Assembly: GCA_027422505.1 (NCBI GenBank)
Contig: JAPQWV010000005.1
Location: 13,645,501-13,709,500, forward strand
DNA length: 64,000 nucleotides
Source of the DNA: Craterostigma plantagineum
Taxonomy: Eukaryota; Streptophyta; Magnoliopsida; Lamiales; Linderniaceae
Direction of reading: 5' to 3'
Notes under the pieces: generated by a model
The model's database searches: none
Seen by the model: the letters and a program-made list of their open reading frames with translations, nothing else
Told to the model about the DNA's origin: nothing
Shown here: positions 36,381 to 46,408 of the stretch, piece by piece
How the letters are laid out: the number at the start of each line of letters is the position of its first letter
How positions within the stretch are numbered: position 1 is the stretch's first letter
Translations under genes and position numbers: made by a program

Positions 36381-36850
36381 ATAAGAAGGAAATGGAAAAG
36401 AAAATGATAAAAGAAATATGAGTATGTGAGGATTAGAAAGCACTGGCGCGGATGCTTTTGCTAGTTGACACGTGCATACATGCATATTTCCACTTACTGA
36501 GCTTTATAGCTCATCCCATGTTTTTATGTGTTGTAGACGCAGTGAACATGGTACGTGAACCTGTAAAAGGCGAGGCTGGTCCTTCTGGAATTTCCGGTGA
36601 CTTTTGAGGGTGGTGTGTACATGGATGCGACCTGTGTGGCAGGCGCTATGTTAAATTATGATGTGCTCTTGTAAGATATGTTTGTATTGTATGTAAAATT
36701 TGAGCAGCGTTTGTATTGTAAATTAGCAGTGTATGATTCGCTATGTAAAATGAAAAATTTTATCGGGATTTTCGTATGTAATATATTTTATATTTTCTTT
36801 AGTCACGTAAATTAGTATAAGAATAGAGTTGTAAATGGCGGGGTGCCACA

Positions 36851-36940
36851 GGTTGGTATCAGAGCTTCGGTTGCAGTTTCTGTAGACTGTCCATGTACAC
36901 ACACTCATAAGAATAGAGTTGTAAATGGCGGGGTGCCACA
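36851..36940 (+). repeat. Leader and LTR-end remnant after the Gypsy-1 3' LTR
   Basis: A second primer site (36854-36865) and about 45 bases of leader identical to 28935 onward follow the 3' LTR. Then come the last 33 bases of an LTR (36908-36940, ending gggtgccaca) and LINE-3 sequence. This is what remains of an LTR-internal-LTR-internal-LTR array after an internal deletion. Confidence 0.88.
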
Positions 36941-39445
36941 GGAAAGCCCTGAGTTTAGCCTCGATGCTCTTTGTGATACCTTTCGGGAGGAGAAAAACAC
37001 TCGCCCAATAAGTGTGAAAATCAAGAAGGACCGATTTGATGAGTTGTGTCCGACCCGCATAAGATAAGGAAAGGTTAGTCCAAGAGCCCAAGCGACGATC
37101 AATGCTGCTGAGGAGAGGTGCGCAATCCGCAATACTAAGCTTTGAGGTGATAAGGGGGACCCCAAGGTACCGAACCGGGAGTGATCCAATAGGAATGCCC
37201 ATTACCGCCTGGATCTGGTCCTTAAGGCGATCCGCTCTTTTTGAAATGAACATTTCGCTTTTCTGGAGATTGGTCTGAAGACCGGATAGCGTAGCGAACT
37301 GTTCAAGGCAGCCTTTGAAGACGGTAACTGACTCAATATCTGCGTGCGAGAAGAGAAGAATGTCATCCGCAAAGGAGAGCATAAATAGCTTAGTGGTTTC
37401 GCATTTCCAATGGTAGCGGAAACTGGGGTTGCAGCGAATTCCATCAGTGATAACGCCATGGAACACCTCCATCACAAGCGTGAAAAGGTAGGAAGAGATG
37501 GGATCTCCCTGTCGAAGACCGCGTCGCCCTTTGAAGTAACCATCCGGTCTACCATTGATGTTGATCGAGTAATAAGGCGTCGTGAGGCAGGCGCGGATCC
37601 AGCCCACAAAAGTGCTATGGAAATTAAGAGCTTCAAGAGTCCCGAGAATGAAGTCCCACTCAACACGATCATAGGCTTTAGCGATATCGATTTTGAAAGC
37701 GACCCGTTCCGGTAGACCCACACTGTTATACCCGTGGCAAACCTCTTGTGCTAAGAGTATGTTATCCGATATACGCCGGCCGGGAATAAACGTTGTTTGC
37801 GTCGGGTGGACAAGACGGCTCAGGTATCCCTTCAGTCGATTAGCAATGACCTTGGATATTATTTTGTAGAGCACGTTGCAGCAGGATATAGGTCTGAAGT
37901 CCTTGGCGAAATGCGGGTTGTCGCTCTTGGGTATGAGAGTAATGAGAGTCGAGTTGAGTTCTTTTAGGAGCAGCCCCGTGCGGAAAAATTCTTTAATGGA
38001 AAAGGTAATTTCAGTCCCAACAGTGCTCCAAGCATGTTTGAAGAAAGCCGCTGAAAACCCATCAGGACCGGGGGACTTGTTGTCTCCCATAGAAAAGAGA
38101 GCACTCTTTATCTCATCGTCGCTGACCGGTTGAATCATCGCAATAGACTCGTCCGTACCCAGCTTCCTCTCTAGGAAAGGTGCAATCAAGGAGGCTGATA
38201 TGGGTTCGTTCGGGTAGATTGGCCGAGCAAGTCCGTATAGAAGCGAACCAGTTCGGAACGTACTAGAGCATCACCCTCAAAGGTGTCCCCCGCTTCATTC
38301 TCCAGGAAGAAAATCCGGTTAGTAGCACGCCGCGTGGCCACTTTCTTGAAAAAGAAGGAGGTGCATTGATCCCCATCCTTAAGCCACGCCACTTTAGCAC
38401 GCTGAATAAGTGCTTCGTGCTCCATCTCTACAGCTCTGGCATAAGCGAAACGGCATTGTTTTTCGAGCAGGAGAAGGTTAGGGTCCATAGGATGGTGTAT
38501 AGCCATATCTTGAACGGTGTCGAGATATCTCTTAGCCTCAAGAGTGTTATGGTTCAGGTCCCATTTATCTCTTCGTAGCCGCTTCATAACTTGTTTGACT
38601 CCCTTAAGTTTTTTAACAACAGAGAACATGGGGTAACCAGCCATGGGGCTATTCCACGCTTCTTCAACCAAAGTTGCGAATCGAGGATCCTTAGTAAGGA
38701 AGTTGTCAAAGCGGAAGATAGGACCCGTAGCCCTCGCCTGACTATTCGCCTCCAGGATGAGTGGAGAGTGGTCTGAGGTAGAAGGAAGGGCGCAGCGATA
38801 AACCAGGTCACCAAATCGGGCAAACCAAGAGGGATTTCCCACCATTCTATCTAATCTTCGCCAGATAGCCGCGGTGCCACTTTGTTGATTATACCATGTG
38901 AAGGGCGATCCCACCCGAGGTAACCCAATCAGGTCAGAGGCCGTGAAGCACGCTGCCATATCAGGGCAGCCCCCTCCCGGAGTACCTCCCCGGGCATCCG
39001 TGTTATCCAAAATCGCATTAAAATCCCCCATCACCACCCACGGATTATCCACCCGAGAATGGGATGTCGCAACAAGGTCATCCCATAAGCTCCGCCGATC
39101 CGCACGTAGATTCTGCCCATAGATAAATGAGATGTAGACAACCTGCCTATCTTCCAAGATTAAGACATTACAATGGATGGCCTGTGGAGTATGTGCCTCA
39201 ACAGTGACATTCACAGATCTTACATCCCATCCAACCCAGATACGAGATGCAGGGCCATTATCGTAGTCATAAAACCAACCCCAGTCATTAATAGTTTGAG
39301 TAATAGAAGAAGCATTCTGCTCAGAGACTCTCGTTTCAACGAGACCAATAACTTTCAGCCTATTCTTAGTAATCAACTCCCTCACCGCCCATCTGTGGTC
39401 TAACCTATTTAGACCACGTGTGTTCCAAACGGCGCAAGGGATCAT
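36941..39445 (-). pseudogene. LINE-3 ORF2, N-terminal and RT part
   Basis: ATG at 39445, overlapping the ORF1 stop as ATGA. Endonuclease: MIPCAVWNTRGLNRLDHRWA, LVETRVSEQNA, GDFNAILDNTDARGG, TWYNQQSG, RRLDRMVGN, TSDHSPLILEA. RT after a one-base frameshift near 38200: GDNKSPGPDGFSAAFFKHAW, DFRPISCCNVLYKIISKV, TFIPGRRISDNILLAQE, KIDIAKAYDRVEW, GLRQGDPISSYLF, FADDILLFS near 37365. The frame is lost only at that frameshift and at the Gypsy-1 insertion after EAKLRAF (36941). The remaining C-terminus is at 27595-28198. Confidence 0.92.
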
Positions 39446-41314
39446 GGAGAACCTGTCAGAAGGGCTGCTGTAGGACCCTTAGTACTGGTGATATCACATT
39501 CTAAATCAGCTAGGACAGTGAATGGGTTACAGTCCTCGCGCTGAGAGGTAGTCGGGGCAGAGCTAGTCGAGGATCCATTATTGGCCTGCCTTAATGGTGT
39601 GTGGCTGCCTCGAGGCCTGTGTTCCTTGGCCATAGACGCCGTGGTAGCTTCCCTAAGTGGCTCCTTTCCTTTATCCTGATTAGTCGCACGATGCCATTGT
39701 CGGCTTGCTTGTGGGCCGGTGGCAGATGTAGCTGGCCGCACACTTTGGTTTGCCTTGTTTGAGTCATGCGGTCTTGGCGGTTCATCCTTCCTAGTGGCGA
39801 GTTGTCGGGCCCCTATAGGCTGTTGCGGACGGTTTGGGGTTTGGTTTTTAGGGCATGTTCCAGCTCCGTGAGTCCACGAAGCGCATGTTGTGCACTTTTT
39901 AGGCCTCCACTCATATTCAACCGTAATGGGCACCACAGTCGAGTGTCCCCCCTCCTTGCATGGGATACGAACATTGAATTGATCCTCGAAAGGCGCCTCT
40001 AGAGATCTTTCAACGCAGATTCTAGCGTATTCAAGTCTCTCAGCCCTAGCCGTCATGGCGTCGGCGAAGAGAGGCTTGCCAACTACACTCGCCACAATTT
40101 CCAGCCCATCTTGGGTCCATAATTCTGATGGCACGTTGCGTAATCTGACCCAGAGCGGGACCGCTTCATGCTGTTTCTTCTCAAAAGACATACCAACCTT
40201 CCAAGATTCAAGGAAAAGGGGTTGTCCTTGCATGAGCCAAGGTCCACCTTCCAAGACCGCCTCACATGACTCAGCGGTCCGAAACCTAAACTTAAAGAAG
40301 CCGTTAATAGTCGTACGGACTTCTACGAGATCCTTCCAAAGGGCACGGGCAAAACATTCAACATGGGGGAAGAACGGTCTCTTTCCCAAAAAATACCCAA
40401 CAAGGATGTGGTCCCATCTAGCCGTTCCTTGTTGAATCACCTCCCAAGGAGGGCAAGCTTCAGCCACACCGTCATTCATCTTAGGTGGCGTAAAGGAGAG
40501 GTTAAGCCGTGTCGGACTCGGCTGTCGTGGCTGATTGCGATTGATAGCAGCTCCTTGGGTGATGGCCGCAAAGGAGGGGGTAGTACGCTCTCCATTCAGC
40601 TGATGTGGAGGTGTCGAAGATGGGGTGGCCCCGGTTATGATTTCTGCCGCAACTTCACGACCATCCATCGTAGAAACCCTAGTGTTGCTGGACATAGTTG
40701 GTGTCAAACCTCCACCAACATCGGTTGTACATTGGCAGCGCCTCCCACCCAGATCGGCCCTGAGCCCGATGTAACAGTCCGGGTAGGGAGACGGCGATCG
40801 AGGCTTTGGGGCGGAGGTTGATCCTCATCCGAGGCATCTTCAAGGACCGGGGCAGAATCCGGCTGGGATGCAGCCATATCCACGTCGAATCGAGGCCCGT
40901 TAGATAAATTCCCAGGCCCAACAGTAACCGGGGCTTTGGATGGAGAGACCCTAATCGCGCCGTTGTTTCCCATAGGAGCAGACCCGGCGGTAGGGGCCGG
41001 CTCTTTCTCGTTCAGTCCAAGTTCCCGTCGTCGATGGGAGCTGATATGTGGCGGTGGTGTGCCCCTGCGGATCAGGCCACGTGCTTCATTGGGTGGGTCG
41101 CGGACAGGGACCACGGTGGAGGTGAACCGTCGCTTTCGTCTTTGCGGGATCCAATGAGGCTGAGTCAAGTTGTACCTATTTGCAGGCCGAGAACCATTGG
41201 GGGCGGATCCAATAGGATGGTCAACCGGGGGTTGGGCCGAGAACACCTGCGCCGGTGGATGTTGGTGGCCGGAGTTTCCAACAGTGACCCGCGCCAAGAA
41301 AGCTTCAAAGGAAG
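39442..41314 (-). pseudogene. LINE-3 ORF1, main part (DUF4283 / zinc knuckle)
   Basis: Continuation of the ORF1 that starts at 58655 beyond Gypsy-2. The basic region HWIPQRRKRRFTSTVVPVRD lies near 41100-41160. A frameshift near 40704-40760 leads into an open frame with the DUF4283 core (HILVGYFLGKRPFFPHVECF near 40390, EGGPWLMQGQPLFLESW near 40215, VPLWVRLRNVPSELWTQDGL near 40120). The zinc knuckle CTTCASWTHGAGTC is near 39865-39905, and the basic tail ends at 39442. The protein would be the RNA-binding partner of ORF2. Confidence 0.9.
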
Positions 41315-42252
41315 TGATACAATCCAGGGCGCAAGCTCGAAAGACAACATGATGAGACAAAGAGAAACCCTCCGAAACATTAGTCCACCGAACGCGCTCG
41401 AAGGAATGGCCGGCCCGTTGACTAGATTAAGGAAGAAGAAGATGAATGAGGCCTTGAGCAAACTCTTTATGGAAACCCAAGATAATGAGGCTAATTCTCA
41501 TAAATACAGGCCCAAATCTATCAACCTTTTGGAAGTAACAAGGCCCAACCAATTGACCCAAGAAGGAGCTGAAAAGAAGGCCCAATGAAAGTCAAGAAAA
41601 GTCAAACTCGTCCATGACCTTTCAAGTCCCATCTCAAGTTCAATGGAAGTGGTCCAAGTCAAGTTGGGATGGCAAATTCGTGGCATGCATGAAAGAAGCC
41701 AAAGAGTCATTCAAAAGTTCATCTTGAAGTCATCAAAATCCTCAAAAGTCACCTTGAAGTCATACATTGCATTAAGTCTTCATTTTTAGTCAAAGTAGTT
41801 TATTTAATGCTTTTAGCCTAGTTCCTTCTATTAATAAGCTATGTATGGACGAATTTTAAATCAGAATTATCATTTTTGAACTTGTAAGGTTTTTCCTTTT
41901 CTCTAGCTCTCCGAGTGCTAGTTCGAGTCTTTGCAATTGACGTGCAAATACTTCCCGGCTTATCAACTAAACTCGTTCCATTTAGTTGTGGCGCCAAAAC
42001 CATCTTCACATAGCCTTCGTGATTCAAAGGTGATAGGTTTCATATACCTATTATTGTTGGGTTCATTAGGTCATAGGGGGTTGGGTATCCGGGACACTTC
42101 TTCGTGTGTGATTCAAAGGTGATAGGTTTAATATACCTATTGTTGTTGGGTTCGCTTGAGGGATCAGTTAGAAACATTTAGTTGCGTCTTTCGCCATTCA
42201 AGGCACGGCCTTTTCTAAGTGGAACTCGTACTCCCAATCGAGGTTCACATCA
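41315..42252 (+). repeat. Gypsy-2 5' LTR
   Basis: Starts TGATACAATCC and ends cgaggttcacatca. Several AGTCAA motifs (W-box reverse complement) lie in the first half (about 41588, 41600, 41655, 41790). A short frame crossing from LINE-3 into the LTR is the counterpart of the coding tail described in the 3' LTR. Confidence 0.95.
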
Positions 42253-42255
42253 GTT

Positions 42256-42267
42256 TGGTATCAGAGC
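42256..42267 (+). other. Gypsy-2 primer binding site
   Basis: TGGTATCAGAGC, complementary to initiator Met tRNA, three bases after the LTR. It is followed by an A-rich leader of about 280 bases. Confidence 0.92.
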
Positions 42268-45200
42268 TAGTTGCCTTGAGGGTTGTTTATCCAAAAAAAA
42301 AAAAACGAAAAAAAAAAGGAAGCTCGAAAAAAAAAAAAAAAAAACGGAGAGAGGTTTTATTCTTGTGTATTCTTACGCCTCGTTTGGTGTCCTACGTAAT
42401 ATTTAGTTGTCAAGTTGAGTGGGTACTTTGTCTACGTCTTTGCGAGATTAGAACGAGTCTCGGGGGGTTCACGGATAAGGAAGAAAAAAAAAAGAGTGTG
42501 AGTGATCCTACCTTTCACATAAGCCTTCAACCAACGGAGAAATACCATGGCCGACGACGAAAATCGCCAGGAAGTCCCGAATTTATTTCAACGAGCATTG
42601 GCGGATACTATAGCGGCTCAATTTAACCGCATAATGGAAACCATGTTGGACCGGATGGACCAGCTAGAAACGAATTTCAACCGCAATCGACGACATAATA
42701 CTTCTGACGAAGATGAGGATGGGGAGCGGTCCGACGTCTCACGAGATAACAGGCGGAGAGAACGGAGAGGAGGAAACGACGATGATCTAAGAGGTATCAA
42801 AATGAGTATTCCAAGTTTTCAAGGGAAAAGCGATCCCGAAGCCTATATTGAGTGGGAGGCCAAGGTCGAGAAAGTATTCTCACTCCACAATTACTTCGAA
42901 GAGAAGAAGGTTCAGCTCGCATCACTTGAATTCCAGAACTACGCATTAGCATGGTGGGACAAACTAGTGGCGACAAGGCGAAGAAATCGCGAACGACCAA
43001 TCAGAACGTGGGCCGAGATGAAAGCGATTTTGAGGAAGCGATTTGTTCCCCCTCATTACTATCGTGAGCTGTACAACAAGCTTCAAAGCATGGTGCAAGG
43101 ATCGAGGAGTGTCGAGGAATATTACCAAGAGTTAGATACGGCGATGACAAGAGCTAATGTCGAGGAAGATCCGGAAGCTACCATGGCTCGGTTCTTACGA
43201 GGGTTGAGGCGAGAGATTGCCGACGTCGTTGAGTTGCAGCACTATCTTGACATGGAGGAGATGCTACACATGGCTGAGAAGGTAGAGCGCCAACTAAAGA
43301 GGAAAGACAACCGAGCTTCTAAGCCGACCCCGTGGAAAAACCCTAGTCACCCGAAGCGAGATGGTGAAGTCGAGAAGAAATCAGAACCAAAGAAGAACGA
43401 TCCGAAGAACTTCTCGAAAGGTGAATCAAGTAAGGGTACTTCTTCTCGTGTGACATGTTTTAAGTGTTTAGGAAAGGGCCACATCGCATCACAATGTCCG
43501 AACACGAAAACCATGGTCATGCTCGATGATGGCACGTACGTAAGTGAGTGTGATAGCGATGCGGAACAAGAACATGAAGATGAAGGCGAACAACACGAAT
43601 CAAGTTGTGACGAGCTTCTTGTTACCATGAGGGCGTTGAACGTACAAATAAAAGAAGACGACTCACAAAGACATAACATCTTCCACACCCGATGCAAGGT
43701 CCAAGAAAAGGTATGCATGATGATAATTGATGGCGGAAGTTGCACTAATTGTGTTAGTTCATACCTTGTAGAGAAGCTTGGGTTACCCTTGATCAAACAT
43801 CCGTCTCCATATCGGTTACGGTGGTTGAACGATAGTGGTGAGATAAGAGTCAATCGACAAGCTCTAGTGAAGTTCTCGATCGGCAAGTACGAAGATGAGG
43901 TTTTGTGCGATGTTGTGCCGATGAGTGCTGGTCATATATTGCTTGGACGTCCTTGGGAGTTTGATCGTGACGCTGAACACAAGGGGAAGACGAATAAATA
44001 CAAGATCGTCCACCAGAATAAGACATACACGCTTGTTCCATTGACACCGCAACAAGTTTACAAAGAGCAGGTCAAGATGAGCGAAAAAATAAAACATGAG
44101 AGTAGAGAGGAGGAAAAAGCGAGTGAGGGAGGAAAAAATGAGGAAAAAGAAAAAGAAAAAAATATGAGAAAAGAGCCGAAAGCAAGTGAGAAAAAAGGCG
44201 CTTTCTTCGCTAGCGTGAGAGATGTTGATCGGGCCATGGCTTCTCGCAAGCCAATTTACCTTCTCTTACTGAGCGATGCTATCTCTAACGATCTTCCGAA
44301 TTCCATACCTTTGGAAATCGTGGATGTTTTGAAAGATTTTGCAGATGTTTTGCCCAATGAAATGCCATGCGAGCTACCGCCGATTAGGGGGATCGAGCAC
44401 GAGATTGAATTCCTGCCCGGATCAGCCATACCGAACCGACCCGCCTATCGTGCAAACCCGGAGGAGACAAAAGAATTACAAAAACAAGTTGACGAGTTGC
44501 TTTCGAAGGGGTTAATCCGCGAGTCTCTTAGTCCATGCGCTGTCCCGGTAATCCTCGTCCCAAAGAAAGATGGTACGTGGCGTATGTGCATAGATTCTCG
44601 AGCTGTTAATAAAATTACAATTAAGTATCGTCACCCGATTCCTAGGCTAGATGATATGCTTGATGAGCTTCATAGTGCTCGCGTGTTTTCAAAAATTGAC
44701 TTGAAATCTGGTTATCATCAAATTAGAATGAAAGAAGGCGACGAGTGGAAAACGGCTTTTAAAACAAAATTTGGCCTCTAGTAGTGGTTAGTTATGCCAT
44801 TTGGTCTAACGAACGCCCCTAGCACCTTTATGCGACTTATGAACCATGTGCTACGACATTTTATTGGTAAATTTGTTGTTGTTTACTTTGATGACATTAT
44901 GGTTTATAGTAAAAGCATGGTAGATCATATTGAGCATATTAAACTCGTGCTTACCACCCTTAGAAAAGAAAAACTATATGCTAATGCTAAAAAGTGCATG
45001 TTTTGCATGGAAGAAATTATTTTTCTTGGCTATGTTGTAAGTGCTAAGGGTTTACGTGTTGACGAGACAAAGGTAAAGGCTATTCACGAGTGGCCGACAC
45101 CTACCAATGTATCCGAGCTAAGATCTTTCCATGGGCTTGCAAGTTTCTACCGCCGATTTGTTAAGAATTTTTCTACGAAGGCAGCCCCGCTTAACGAGTT

Positions 45201-45844
45201 GGTAAAGAAGAGCGTTAAATTTGAATGGGGCGACTCTCAGCAAAAAGCCTTCGAGGAACTTAAGCATGACTTAACTCATGCCCCTATCTTAGCCTTGCCT
45301 GATTTTTCTAAAACCTTTGAGATTGAATGTGATGCTTCAAGTGTAGGTATTGGTGCAGTGTTACTTCAAGGAGGCAGACCAATCGCCTACTTTAGTGAGA
45401 AGCTTAACGGCGCTACTTTGAATTACCCAACGTACGATAAAGAGTTGTATGCTGTTGTGAGGGCGTTGGAGACGTGGCAGCATTATCTCTTGCCGAAGGA
45501 GTTCGTGATTCATACCGATCATGAATCGATAAAGTATCTAAAGGGGCAGAAAAATCTCCACAAGAGGCACGCCAAGTGGATTTCATTTATTGAGGCATTC
45601 CCATACGTCGTTCAATACAAGAAAGGTAAAGAAAATGTTGTTGCCGACGCACTCTCACGAAGGTACTCTTTGATTACTACTTTAAGTGCGGAAATCATGG
45701 GCTTTGAATTTATTAAAGACTTGTATGAATCTGATCTTGATTTTGCCCATGTTTTTAAAGCATGTGAGAAGGGAGCTTTCAACAAGTTTTATCGACATGA
45801 AGGTTTTTTGTTTAAAGAAAATAAAATGTGCATTCCTTCATGCA

Positions 45845-46082
45845 CGTGGATGTCCCTTGATCCTGCTCGCCCCATGGACTACCACTTGGAGGTTCGGGGG
45901 CTTCTTTGGATTGCTTGTTTTGGCTTTCATTGCTCCTTTTGGTTTTTTGTGTTGGTTGATTTCTGTGGCTTTGCTTGTGCTTGTGTTTGTGTGTAAGCTG
46001 GTAGCCTGTTACCAGTTGGTTTGTGCTCCTTGAGCGAACACCATGTACTGCTTTTTTCTGTTTAGTGAACATTCCCAAAAAA
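45845..46082 (+). mobile_element. LINE tail in Gypsy-2 integrase
   Basis: A 3' UTR of LINE type (tagcctgttaccagttgg, catgtactgc, agtgaacattccc) ends in a short A-run (46076-46082). It replaces the roughly 35-40 codons normally between KMCIPSC and MKKDVERIC. No target duplication is visible, so insertion probably came with a deletion of about 110 bases. The 5' boundary is approximate. Confidence 0.75.
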
Positions 46083-46408
46083 CATGAAAAAAGATGTTGA
46101 AAGGATATGTGACCGGTGTATCGATTGCAAGCATGCTAAGTCTACATCCCGTCCCCACGGTTTGTATACTCCACTTCCTATTCCTTTTTCTCCGTGGACC
46201 GATATTTCTATGGATTTTATCCTTGGATTACCCCGTTCGCCACGAGGAATGGATTCTGTTCTTGTAGTTGTTGATCGGTTTTCAAAAATGGCACATTTTA
46301 TTGCTTGTAAAAAGACTAACGATGCCAAACAGATTTCAGATTTGTTTTTCAAGGAAATTGTGCGCCTTCATGGTGTTCCAAAGTCAATCGTATCGGACAG
46401 GGACGTTA

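Larger units (their letters stand above)
33574..36850 (+). repeat. Gypsy-1 3' LTR with SINE and LINE-tail insertions
   Basis: Begins TGTAATACCCGGG and ends ggggtgccaca. It is about 2.7 kb without its insertions: SINE-a (34260-34501), a LINE tail (about 34579-34692) and SINE-b (36173-36380). A cluster of TTCGCGAA motifs occupies about 34690-35240. A block at 36490-36560 (ttactgagctttatagctc) is shared with Gypsy-D. No coding capacity. Confidence 0.88.
28199..36940 (+). mobile_element. Gypsy-1: decayed Ty3/Gypsy element inserted in LINE-3
   Basis: A 5'-truncated LTR (28199-28919) is followed by a primer site (28923-28934), gag-pol (29079-33530), a polypurine tract (33562-33573) and a 3' LTR (33574-36850). 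Beyond that LTR are a second primer site and leader (36851-36907) and the last 33 bases of another LTR (36908-36940). This shows that a tandem LTR arrangement once existed. RT precedes integrase, the Gypsy order. The two LTR copies differ at roughly 18 of 720 compared positions, so this is the oldest LTR element in the stack. Confidence 0.92.
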
